Origin: Pseudobutyrivibrio sp.
GTDB lineage: Bacteria > Bacillota > Clostridia > Lachnospirales > Lachnospiraceae
DNA length: 64,000 nt
Direction of reading: 5' to 3'
NCBI GenBank assembly: GCA_017557435.1
Contig: JAFYYR010000013.1
Location: 18,736 to 82,735 of the forward strand
Both the position numbers and the translations under genes were made by a program. The notes under the pieces are model-generated. The model had not been told where the DNA came from, searched no databases, and saw only the letters and a list, made by a program, of their open reading frames with translations. Position 1 is the first letter of the stretch. Every line of letters starts with the position of its first letter. Shown here in pieces: positions 8,365 through 16,496 of this stretch.

Positions 8365-9672
8365 ATGGATAAAAAATATGATGTAGTAATTGTTGGTAGC
8401 GGTGTGGCAGGACTGTTTTGTGCCCTTAGCTTACCAAGAGATAAAAAAATACTTTGCATTTCAAAGGATGCCCTTGAGGGATGTGATTCATTTTTAGCCC
8501 AGGGTGGTATCTGTATGCTGAGAGATGACGAGGACTATGATGCATACTTTGAGGATACCATGCGAGCAGGTCATTATGAGAATCGCAAGGAATCAGTTGA
8601 AATCATGATTAAGAGTTCCCAGGATGTAATTGGGGATTTGGTAGAGTTTGGAGTAGAGTTTGAGAAGAAGGACGGAGAGTTCGTATTTACGAAGGAAGGT
8701 GCCCATTCTAATAACAGAATTCTCTTCCATGCAGATATCACTGGCAAGGAAATCACTAGCAAGCTTTTAGCTAGAGCTAAGGAGCGTGAGAATATTACTC
8801 TTATGGCCCACACTACTATGGTAGATTGGGTTTGCCAGGATAATGTGTGCTACGGTATCGTAGTTGCAGATATGGACGGTAAGACCACTGCCATTCAGGC
8901 TGATGTGACAGTGTTGGCCTGTGGTGGACTTGGTGGCGTGTATCAGCATTCTACTAATTATAGACATATATCAGGAGATGCATTGGCACTTGCCATGTAT
9001 CATAATGTTAGACTTGAGAACTGTGATTATGTGCAGATTCATCCTACTACACTTTATACTAAGCAGGGCGGACGTAGCTTCTTGATTTCCGAGTCTGTTA
9101 GAGGCGAGGGAGCTGTGCTTAGAGATAAGGACGGCAATAGATTTACAGATGAATTGCAGCCTAGAGATGTGGTTAGTAAGGCCATTTTTGATAAGATGAA
9201 GGAACAGGGCACAGAGCATGTATGGCTTGATTTCTCCCCTATTCCAAAGGAAGAGATACTTAACCATTTTCCTAACATCTATCAGAGATGTAAGGAGGCA
9301 GGCTATGACCCACTTACTGACTATGTGCCGGTAGTCCCAGCTCAGCATTATTTCATGGGCGGCATATACGTAGACAAGGATTCTAAGACTACAATGGAAC
9401 AGCTCTATGCAGTAGGTGAGACCAGCTGCAATGGAGTACATGGTCGAAATAGACTTGCCAGCAATTCACTTTTGGAGAGTCTTGTGTTTGCAAAGAGGGC
9501 AGCACATGATATCGCAAATACGGATTCCTTTAAAAAGCCAGCAGATTTTGATAATCTAGTAAATATGGATGGCTACGAGGATTTGCCATCTATCATGGAA
9601 TACTATCATGCCATGGTAATGGGAGAGATTGAAAAAGAAGAAAAATTAAGAGCCGCAAAGGAGGCAATATAA
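8365..9672 (+). CDS. nadB: L-aspartate oxidase
   Basis: NadB oxidises L-aspartate to iminoaspartate, the substrate of NadA. The FAD-binding GSGVAG motif is at about residues 11-16, followed by SFLAQGGI. The substrate-site region GRNRLASNSLLESLVF is present near residue 370. At 435 residues it lacks about 100 C-terminal residues found in the E. coli enzyme; short forms occur in anaerobic Firmicutes, where fumarate rather than oxygen probably accepts the electrons. The ATG at 8365 is chosen because it directly precedes the Rossmann strand; the upstream extension overlaps nadA. Its stop overlaps the nadC start (TAATG). Confidence 0.94.
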   Translation: MDKKYDVVIVGSGVAGLFCALSLPRDKKILCISKDALEGCDSFLAQGGICMLRDDEDYDAYFEDTMRAGHYENRKESVEIMIKSSQDVIGDLVEFGVEFEKKDGEFVFTKEGAHSNNRILFHADITGKEITSKLLARAKERENITLMAHTTMVDWVCQDNVCYGIVVADMDGKTTAIQADVTVLACGGLGGVYQHSTNYRHISGDALALAMYHNVRLENCDYVQIHPTTLYTKQGGRSFLISESVRGEGAVLRDKDGNRFTDELQPRDVVSKAIFDKMKEQGTEHVWLDFSPIPKEEILNHFPNIYQRCKEAGYDPLTDYVPVVPAQHYFMGGIYVDKDSKTTMEQLYAVGETSCNGVHGRNRLASNSLLESLVFAKRAAHDIANTDSFKKPADFDNLVNMDGYEDLPSIMEYYHAMVMGEIEKEEKLRAAKEAI

Positions 9673-10523
9673 TGAACAACATAACAATGACACTTAACGC
9701 AGACGAGCTTATCAGAATGGCTCTTAAAGAAGATATTTCAAGCGAGGACGTTTCCACTAATTCAGTAATGCCAAGTGATCAGGCAGGAGAGGTAGACCTG
9801 ATCTGCAAGGAAGACGGTATCATCTGTGGAATGGACGTATACGAGAGAGTATTCAAGATTTTAGATGAGAGTACTATAGTTGAAAAATATGTTAATGATG
9901 GCGATGCTGTAAAAAAGGGCGAGCTTATGGCCAAGGTTAAGGGCGATATTAGAGTGCTTCTTTCAGGTGAGAGAGTTGCCCTTAATTATCTCCAGAGAAT
10001 GAGTGGTATTGCTACATACACTAATCAGGTGGCTTCACTTCTCAAGGGAAGCAAGACAGTTCTTCTTGATACAAGAAAAACTACACCTAACATGAGAATT
10101 TTCGAGAAGTATGCTGTAAAGTGCGGCGGAGGTCAGAATCACCGTTACAATCTTTCAGATGGAATTCTTTTAAAGGATAATCACATTGGTGCTGCAGGTT
10201 CAATCACTAAGGCTATTGAGATGGCAAAGGCATACGCACCATTTGTTAGAAAAATTGAGATTGAGACTGAGACACTTGAGCAGGTTAAGGAAGCTGTTGA
10301 AGCTGGCGCAGATATTATCATGCTTGATAATATGGATGTAGAGACAATGAAGAAAGCCGTTGAGATAATTGACGGCAGAGCTAAGACAGAGTGCTCAGGC
10401 AATGTAACAAAAGAAAATATCAAGAACATCATCGACAGTGGAGTTGATTATGTATCAAGCGGTGCGCTTACTCACTCAGCACCTATTCTTGATATTTCAA
10501 TGAAGAACTTACACGCAGTATAG
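9672..10523 (+). CDS. nadC: Nicotinate-nucleotide diphosphorylase (carboxylating)
   Basis: NadC converts quinolinate and PRPP to nicotinate mononucleotide. The 283-residue protein has the family motifs SGERVALNYLQRMSGIAT, LLDTRKTTPNMR and CGGGQNHRYNLSDGILLKDNH in order. It overlaps nadB by one base, indicating translational coupling. niaR starts 8 bp after its stop. Together with NadE at 905-1654, the window encodes most of de novo NAD synthesis; NadD is not seen. Confidence 0.96.
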   Translation: MNNITMTLNADELIRMALKEDISSEDVSTNSVMPSDQAGEVDLICKEDGIICGMDVYERVFKILDESTIVEKYVNDGDAVKKGELMAKVKGDIRVLLSGERVALNYLQRMSGIATYTNQVASLLKGSKTVLLDTRKTTPNMRIFEKYAVKCGGGQNHRYNLSDGILLKDNHIGAAGSITKAIEMAKAYAPFVRKIEIETETLEQVKEAVEAGADIIMLDNMDVETMKKAVEIIDGRAKTECSGNVTKENIKNIIDSGVDYVSSGALTHSAPILDISMKNLHAV

Positions 10524-10531
10524 GAGGCGTC

Positions 10532-11062
10532 ATGGACGGACAAACTCGAAGACAGAGATTAATAGAGCTGGTCAGCGAATCAGATAAGCCAGTATCAGGT
10601 ACTGCTCTTGCTGCCAAGCTTAATGTCAGTCGTCAGGTGGTTGTGACAGATATTGCCTTAATTAGAGCCAATGGTATAGATATTATTTCTACTAATCGAG
10701 GCTATATCGTAAATACGGATAACAAAAAGTTTTCACGTGTGATAAAATGTCGTCATACTGATGATGAGATTTTAGATGAGCTTTTTACAATTGTTGATAA
10801 TGGAGGCTCAGCTGATAATATCATTATTAATCATAGATACTATAATCGTCTTGAGGCACCACTTAATGTGCATTCTAGATTAGATGCCAAGGAATTTATG
10901 GAGGCTATCAAGTCCGGTAAGTCTAAATCCCTTAGCTCTGCCACCAGTGGATATCATTATCACACTATCAGCGCAGACAGCGAAGAAGCCCTTGATATCA
11001 TCGAACAGGAGCTTAAAGAAAAGGGCTACTGGTTGCCGCTTGATGATTGGATTTTAAAATAA
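10532..11062 (+). CDS. niaR: Niacin-responsive repressor NiaR
   Basis: The 176-residue protein has an N-terminal winged helix-turn-helix (about residues 5-60, with AAKLNVSRQVVVTDIALIR) and a C-terminal 3H domain with spaced histidines (CRHTDDE, NHRYY, NVHSR, GYHYHTI). This is the architecture of NiaR (YrxA), a nicotinate-binding repressor of NAD biosynthesis and niacin uptake genes in Firmicutes. As the last gene of the nad operon it probably represses its own transcription. AGGAGG precedes the ATG. Confidence 0.92.
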   Translation: MDGQTRRQRLIELVSESDKPVSGTALAAKLNVSRQVVVTDIALIRANGIDIISTNRGYIVNTDNKKFSRVIKCRHTDDEILDELFTIVDNGGSADNIIINHRYYNRLEAPLNVHSRLDAKEFMEAIKSGKSKSLSSATSGYHYHTISADSEEALDIIEQELKEKGYWLPLDDWILK

Positions 11063-11098
11063 CGTTTAGCCAAGGGGCTAAATTAAGCGAGTAATTAA

Positions 11099-11253
11099 GC
11101 AAGTAATTATCAAGCTCTTAGTGTTGCTGCAGCTTCTTAGCACAAGCATTCGCTTGTGTACACACTAAAAGTCTACCTTACAGTCGACTTTTAGTATGAT
11201 TTTGACGTGTTAGTCGACGAAAGCAACATCTAAGGCTTGAGAATGTAACTTGC
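11099..11253 (+). repeat. Small structured repeat, copy A (candidate RNA motif)
   Basis: The outer stem is GCAAGT/ACTTGC. After an asymmetric internal loop comes CAAGC/GCTTG, a single bulged T at 11116, CTTAG/CTAAG, a single bulged T at 11229 on the other strand, and TGTTGCT/AGCAACA. Inside are two hairpins, CACAAGC/GCTTGTG and ACTAAAAGTC/GACTTTTAGT. Copies B and C share this layout with different base pairs. It ends 2-3 bp before the ung ribosome site. Confidence 0.75.
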
Positions 11254-11268
11254 GTAGGGAGTCGAAAA

Positions 11269-11943
11269 TTGTCAGCGATAAGCAATGATTGGCTGGAGCC
11301 ACTGGCTCCAGAATTTAAAAAGCCATATTACAAGGATTTATATTTAAAGGTAAAAAAGGAATATCATGAGCAGACGGTTTACCCACCTGCTGATGATATT
11401 TTTAATGCATTTGATTTCACACCTCTATCAGAGGTTAAGGTGGTAATAATTGGTCAGGACCCATATCATGAGCCGGGCCAGGCCCATGGACTTTGCTTTT
11501 CAGTAAAGCCAGGGGTGAAGACTCCACCATCACTTGTGAATATCTATAAGGAACTTCACGATGATTTGGGATGCAGCATTCCTAATAATGGATACCTGGA
11601 AAAATGGGCGCGTCAGGGTGTTTTAATGCTTAACAATGTACTGACAGTGCGTGCTCATCAGGCAGCAAGCCATGCAGGTATTGGCTGGGAGCAGTTTACT
11701 GATGCTGCAATTGATGTGCTTAACAAGCAGGATAGACCTATAGTTTTCTTACTTTGGGGCTCACCAGCAGCTAAAAAGTGTGCCAAGCTTAACAACCCAA
11801 ATCACTTGATTTTAAAGGCTCCTCATCCAAGCCCTCTTTCTGCTTATAGAGGCTTCTTTGGATGTAAGCATTTCAGTCAGGCTAATGAGTTTTTAAAGTC
11901 AAAGGGTCTTGAGCCAATCGATTGGCAGATAGATAACATCTAA
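11269..11943 (+). CDS. ung: Uracil-DNA glycosylase, family 1
   Basis: Ung removes uracil from DNA to start base-excision repair. The 224-residue protein has the water-activating motif GQDPYHEPGQAHGL (catalytic aspartate near residue 64), and the DNA-intercalation loop HPSPLSAYRGFFG near residue 187. The start is a TTG at 11269, 8 bp after AGGGAG; there is no in-frame ATG nearby and the N-terminus then aligns with the family. Structured repeat copy A lies just before the ribosome site and might influence translation. Confidence 0.94.
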   Translation: MSAISNDWLEPLAPEFKKPYYKDLYLKVKKEYHEQTVYPPADDIFNAFDFTPLSEVKVVIIGQDPYHEPGQAHGLCFSVKPGVKTPPSLVNIYKELHDDLGCSIPNNGYLEKWARQGVLMLNNVLTVRAHQAASHAGIGWEQFTDAAIDVLNKQDRPIVFLLWGSPAAKKCAKLNNPNHLILKAPHPSPLSAYRGFFGCKHFSQANEFLKSKGLEPIDWQIDNI

Positions 11944-12076
11944 AACACCAGAAATCACAGAAAATTCATGGTTTAATCCGCTGAATTCCTTGTTATTTTA
12001 AGGGGTTTAAATTATAGTTAGTTTAGAGATTTACGCACATTATGATATGTGGAAATAATGATAGAGGCGGGTTAGT

Positions 12077-14521
12077 GTGAAGAAGTTAATCGAGATTAGC
12101 AAACGCTTTTTTGGACAGGATCTCCCCACCGAGTTAGTCCTCTTTAATATTATTACTATTGTAGGATGCGCTGGTGGAGTTATTACTGTACCATTTAATA
12201 TTGTAAATGGCCTTTCAGGCGTTCTTACAACAGTTATTGCGGTGGCTGTTGTAATTGATATTGTATGCATTTATATGGCAAATCGCAGAAATCGACTGAA
12301 GAACAGTATGATTGCAGTTTGTTTCGTAGTGGCCATTGGTTTATTCCCTGTAATGTTCTTTGTTACCGGCGGTATCAACTCTGGTATGGTCTGCTGGTTT
12401 TCAATGGGAATAATTTTCATATTCATGCTTTTGGATGGCATGGATTTTGTCTTTATGTTGTTGACTGACATAGCGATTATCATAGGTTGCTATGTGGTTT
12501 CTTATTATCACCCTGAGTATGTAATAGAGTTAGATTCAAAAAAGAGTGTCTTCTTTGATACTATTCAGTCTCTTTTAGTTAGTTCTCTAGCAATAGGTGC
12601 CATTGTAAAATTCCAAAAGAGTGTATATGTTAAGCTTTACAAGCAGGCATCTATCAATAATGATGACCTGTTAGAAAAGACTTTGCAGGCGAAAAAGGCT
12701 GAGAAAATGGCCCAGACGGCTACAGAGGCAAAGAGTAATTTCCTTGCAAATATGTCTCATGAAATCAGAACCCCTATCAATACTATCATGGGTATGGATG
12801 AAATGATTCTAAGAGAGACATCTGAAAAGGTGGTTGAGGAATATGCTCTAGATATCAAGACAGCATCCCAAAACCTGCTGTCGCTTATCAATGATATTTT
12901 GGATATTACTAAAATTGAATCTGGTAAGATGGGCATTGTTATGGGTGAATACGCATTTATGAGTATGATGCATGACGTGCTTAACAATGTGACCTTAAGA
13001 GCAAAAGAGAAAAATCTGGAAATTCGCCTTAATATTTCTTCTGATATTCCATGTAATATGATTGGCGATGACATTAGAATTAAACAAATTTTAACAAATA
13101 TAATTACAAATGCGGTAAAATATACACAAGATGGTTATATTTCTATTGCAGCCTATTGCGTAAAGGAAGAAACGGGGTTTGCGGACCTAACCTTTGAGAT
13201 TAGCGATACAGGTATCGGAATCAAGCAAGAGGATATCAAGCGAATGTTTGATTCTTTCGAGAGACTTGAGGTCAGCAGAAATAGAAATATTGAAGGTGCT
13301 GGACTTGGAATGACCATTACTCAAAATCTTCTAAAGATGATGGGTAGTACACTTCATGTTCAGAGTATATACGGGGAGGGTTCTACATTCTCATTTACCA
13401 TTAGGCAGGAGATTATGGACCCTGAGCCAATAGGGGATTTTCAGCAGAAACTTAAGCAGATTACAGGCAACTACGAATATAGCACCAGCTTTGAAGCGCC
13501 AAATGCAAAGTTTCTTGTTGTTGATGATAACACAATGAACCGTAAGGTGTTTGTGGCATTGTTGAAGGACTCCAGAGTGCAGATTACTGAGGCCGACAGT
13601 GGAATGGAGTGCCTAAGACTTATTAGGGAAGAGCACTTTGATATGATTTTCCTTGACCACATGATGCCGGGCATGGATGGTATAGAGACTTTCAGAGCTA
13701 TGGCGACACTAGAAGGCAATAAATGTCTCGGCACTCCAGTTATAGCACTTACTGCAAATGCTATTGCAGGAGCCAAGGAAAGATATTTAACAACTGGTTT
13801 CCATGGATTCCTTCCAAAGCCAATTGTTCCAGCGCAGCTTGAGAAGATGATAAGGGATTTTCTTCCAGAACATCTGCTTGAGTACCATGAACAAAATGCC
13901 AAGGATGAGGCTAGAAAGAATCGTGTTAAAAAGATAGAATTACCTGATATCGAAGGAATCGATTGGGATTATGCACTGTTACATTTTCCTGATTCCAACA
14001 TGGTATATCAGACAGCAGTTGATTACTATGACTCTATTGATTATGAACGGGACCAGATATTAAGCTATTATGATGGTATAGAAACGGGAGAGTCTCTTGA
14101 GGATTATAGAATCAAGGTCCATAGCGTAAAGAGTATGTCAAATACTATTGGTGCTGTGGGGCTAGGCGGACTTGCAAAGATGTGTGAGTTTGCAGCAAGA
14201 GATGGGGATATTGAACGAATTAAACTATTAACACCGGTGCTTTTAGAAGAACTTGATAATATGAAGGCAAGAATGGAAGTACTTGCATCAGAGACAGAAA
14301 AGCCGATGCTAGAAGACATAGATGATTTGTTTGCAATGCTTGAGATGCTTAAGATGTCTATTCGTTCTCACGATACAGAATCTGCTGATAACACCATGAA
14401 GCAGATAATGACATTCTCCTATGAGGAGGGGATACAAGAGAAAATCGATTCTCTAAATATCCATATTTTAAATCTGGAGGATGATGAGGCATTAGAAGCT
14501 ATCGATGAACTACAAAAGTAA
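12077..14521 (+). CDS. Hybrid sensor histidine kinase with receiver and Hpt domains
   Basis: The 814-residue protein begins with about six membrane segments (residues 20-180). A HisKA domain follows with phospho-acceptor SHEIRTP near residue 227, then a HATPase region (NIITNAVKYTQDG, DTGIGI, GAGLGM). A receiver domain carries FLDHMMPGMDG near residue 524. A C-terminal Hpt domain has VHSVKSMSNTIGA near residue 681. This is a full phosphorelay in one chain. The GTG start at 12077 follows GAGGCGGG. The next gene, 19 bp on, encodes a double-receiver protein and is the likely partner. The sensed signal is unknown. Confidence 0.92.
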   Translation: MKKLIEISKRFFGQDLPTELVLFNIITIVGCAGGVITVPFNIVNGLSGVLTTVIAVAVVIDIVCIYMANRRNRLKNSMIAVCFVVAIGLFPVMFFVTGGINSGMVCWFSMGIIFIFMLLDGMDFVFMLLTDIAIIIGCYVVSYYHPEYVIELDSKKSVFFDTIQSLLVSSLAIGAIVKFQKSVYVKLYKQASINNDDLLEKTLQAKKAEKMAQTATEAKSNFLANMSHEIRTPINTIMGMDEMILRETSEKVVEEYALDIKTASQNLLSLINDILDITKIESGKMGIVMGEYAFMSMMHDVLNNVTLRAKEKNLEIRLNISSDIPCNMIGDDIRIKQILTNIITNAVKYTQDGYISIAAYCVKEETGFADLTFEISDTGIGIKQEDIKRMFDSFERLEVSRNRNIEGAGLGMTITQNLLKMMGSTLHVQSIYGEGSTFSFTIRQEIMDPEPIGDFQQKLKQITGNYEYSTSFEAPNAKFLVVDDNTMNRKVFVALLKDSRVQITEADSGMECLRLIREEHFDMIFLDHMMPGMDGIETFRAMATLEGNKCLGTPVIALTANAIAGAKERYLTTGFHGFLPKPIVPAQLEKMIRDFLPEHLLEYHEQNAKDEARKNRVKKIELPDIEGIDWDYALLHFPDSNMVYQTAVDYYDSIDYERDQILSYYDGIETGESLEDYRIKVHSVKSMSNTIGAVGLGGLAKMCEFAARDGDIERIKLLTPVLLEELDNMKARMEVLASETEKPMLEDIDDLFAMLEMLKMSIRSHDTESADNTMKQIMTFSYEEGIQEKIDSLNIHILNLEDDEALEAIDELQK

Positions 14522-14540
14522 TTGCTGAAGGAGAGGGCTC

Positions 14541-15305
14541 ATGCGAAAAATACTTATTGTTGGTGATTTTACAAATGATACATCTGACGTAAATTCATTT
14601 TTATCACAGCATTTCCACACTCAGCTGTGTACTAATAGTGCAAAGATTGTAAAGAGCATGCTGAAATTGTACACTCCTGATTTAGTTTTGATGGATTTGG
14701 ATTGTTTTAATAATACTCATACTGAAATTTTTGAAGTGATACAGGAATATAGTGATGAGATACCGGTTATTACCTATGGCCGTGAGAAGAATAAGCAGAT
14801 GTTTATCTCATATTACTATACAGGCCAGTGCAAGCATATTCCACAGGCAGATAGAGAATCTCTCATAAGAGCTATCTGCAAGGAATTTAGCATGAGTGCA
14901 GATCCAATTTTAAATGCAGTAGTGGAGACTGATAAGCGTCATATAATTGTTGTGGATGACAATCCCGTTCTTCTTAGAAATATGAGAAATATGCTTCAGG
15001 ATAAATATCGAGTTACACTTGCAACCTCTGCAGCTCAGTGCATGAAAGTATTAGGCCAGGATAGACCGGATCTTGTGATACTTGATTATGAGATGCCTGT
15101 CGTGGACGGCAAGCAGACACTTGAGATGATTAGGGCTGAGGATGATTACAAGGACGTTCCTGTTATTTTCCTTACTGGAATAGCAGACAAGGAACATGTA
15201 GATGCAGTTCTTGATTTGAAGCCGGCAGGATACTTTGTAAAGCCACCTATGCAGACTAAAATAATAAATGCTATAGAAAATATTTTCTTAAAGCAAGCAG
15301 ATTAA
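14541..15305 (+). CDS. Double-receiver response regulator without output domain
   Basis: The 254-residue protein consists of two CheY-like halves. The N-terminal half is degenerate: it begins ILIVGDFTN instead of an acidic DD pair, although LVLMDLD keeps an aspartate. The C-terminal half has all key residues: IVVDD, phospho-acceptor in LVILDYEMP, FLTG threonine and VKPP lysine. No DNA-binding or enzymatic domain follows. It is downstream of the hybrid kinase in the same operon and probably shuttles phosphate or acts by protein contact. A strong terminator follows. Confidence 0.88.
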   Translation: MRKILIVGDFTNDTSDVNSFLSQHFHTQLCTNSAKIVKSMLKLYTPDLVLMDLDCFNNTHTEIFEVIQEYSDEIPVITYGREKNKQMFISYYYTGQCKHIPQADRESLIRAICKEFSMSADPILNAVVETDKRHIIVVDDNPVLLRNMRNMLQDKYRVTLATSAAQCMKVLGQDRPDLVILDYEMPVVDGKQTLEMIRAEDDYKDVPVIFLTGIADKEHVDAVLDLKPAGYFVKPPMQTKIINAIENIFLKQAD

Positions 15306-15317
15306 TAACTAGCTTAC

Positions 15318-15362
15318 AAGCGGGGTCACTTAAGTATATCTTAGGTGGTCTCGCTTTATTAT
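15318..15362 (+). terminator. Rho-independent terminator
   Basis: A long stem with some G-U pairs (AAGCGGGGTCACTTAAG with CTTAGGTGGTCTCGCTT) and a 5-nt loop is followed by TTATTATTT. It ends the kinase/receiver operon. Confidence 0.75.
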
Positions 15363-15412
15363 TTATGATAAAATATTTCTAATTGAGGGGTGAATAAAGT
15401 TAGGGAGAACGT

Positions 15413-16495
15413 ATGCGAATTATTCATTGTGCAGACCTGCACTTAGATTCCAAAATGGAGAGCAATTTAGATAAAGAACAGGCCTTACTCAGGCGCTCGG
15501 AGCTTATTGAGACATACGAGCGCATGGTGGAGTACGCTGTAGACAATCAGGTTAGAGCTATTCTCATAGCCGGTGATTTGTTTGATAAGCAGCACATCCG
15601 CAAGGAGGTTAAAAGGCGAGTGGTGGAGCAGATTGTAGCTCATCCTGAGATTGATTTTTATTATCTCAAGGGCAACCACGATAGATGTGACTTTATGGAG
15701 GCTGGTATCGATGAGGTGCCTGCTAATTTTCATATGTTTACAGATGAGGGCTGGACTAGCTATACATGTGAGGATGTGGTAATTACAGGTATTGAGATTA
15801 ACTCATCAAATGCCAATACTCTTTCTCAGAGTCTGGTGCTGGATTCGGCAAATACCAATATTGTTATGCTTCATGGTCAGCAGTCAGATTATGACGGCAA
15901 GGATGGAGCAGAGATTGTAAATACTAATGCCTTAAAGGGCAAATTCATCGATTATCTGGCGCTTGGTCATATTCATAAGTATATTTTCCAGCAGCTAGAT
16001 GATAGAGGCGTATATTGCTATCCAGGCTGCCTAGAGGGAAGAGGATTTGATGAGACAGGAGACAAGGGCTTTGTCCTTATGGAGGTTGAGGATGGTGTTA
16101 TTACATCAGAATTTATCCCATTTGCCCTTAGACGTCTTCACGAGATTGAGGTGGCTGTCACAGCAGAGATGGATGTTCAGGCCGTCATAAGTAAGGCTAA
16201 GAGGCAGCTGGATGATGTGGATCCTCAGGATATGATTAAGTTTGTCATCACAGGAGAGCGTGAGCTTGAGGATGAGATAGATATCACTAGATTTGTTAGA
16301 GCATTTGAGAATAAATACTTCTTTGTAAAGTGCTATGACAGAACTAAGACTTTGATTGACTACGCTAGCTATCAGTACGATAAATCCCTTAAGGGGGAGT
16401 TTGTCAGACTGGTTCAGTCCCAGGATATGGATGAGGACGAAAAGGCTAAAATTATAGAGATAGGCATAAAGGCCATAATGGGGGAGGATATATAG
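15413..16495 (+). CDS. yhaO: YhaO/SbcD-like metallophosphoesterase, DNA repair exonuclease
   Basis: The N-terminal half has the calcineurin-type metal motifs in order: HCADLHLD (residues 5-12), GDLFD, GNHDR, LHGQ and GHIH. These mark an SbcD/Mre11-like nuclease. The 360-residue length fits the B. subtilis YhaO group. The start of the SMC-like yhaN gene lies 1 bp after its stop, as in other Firmicutes where the two form a nuclease-ATPase pair. It probably acts on DNA ends during repair. Confidence 0.88.
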   Translation: MRIIHCADLHLDSKMESNLDKEQALLRRSELIETYERMVEYAVDNQVRAILIAGDLFDKQHIRKEVKRRVVEQIVAHPEIDFYYLKGNHDRCDFMEAGIDEVPANFHMFTDEGWTSYTCEDVVITGIEINSSNANTLSQSLVLDSANTNIVMLHGQQSDYDGKDGAEIVNTNALKGKFIDYLALGHIHKYIFQQLDDRGVYCYPGCLEGRGFDETGDKGFVLMEVEDGVITSEFIPFALRRLHEIEVAVTAEMDVQAVISKAKRQLDDVDPQDMIKFVITGERELEDEIDITRFVRAFENKYFFVKCYDRTKTLIDYASYQYDKSLKGEFVRLVQSQDMDEDEKAKIIEIGIKAIMGEDI

Positions 16496-16496
16496 G

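Noticed and set aside
8365-9672. nadB as a truncated pseudogene because it is shorter than the E. coli enzyme
   Set aside because: The FAD and active-site motifs are complete, the stop overlaps the nadC start in a normal operon arrangement, and short NadB forms occur in anaerobic Firmicutes.
7443-11062. A NiaR operator in the nadA promoter
   Set aside because: An operator is expected, but no palindrome in 7377-7442 was convincing enough to mark as a site.
12040-14319. Several minus-strand frames under the hybrid kinase gene
   Set aside because: They are antisense to a protein with clear domain motifs throughout, and carry low-complexity Ser/Ile-rich translations typical of shadow frames.
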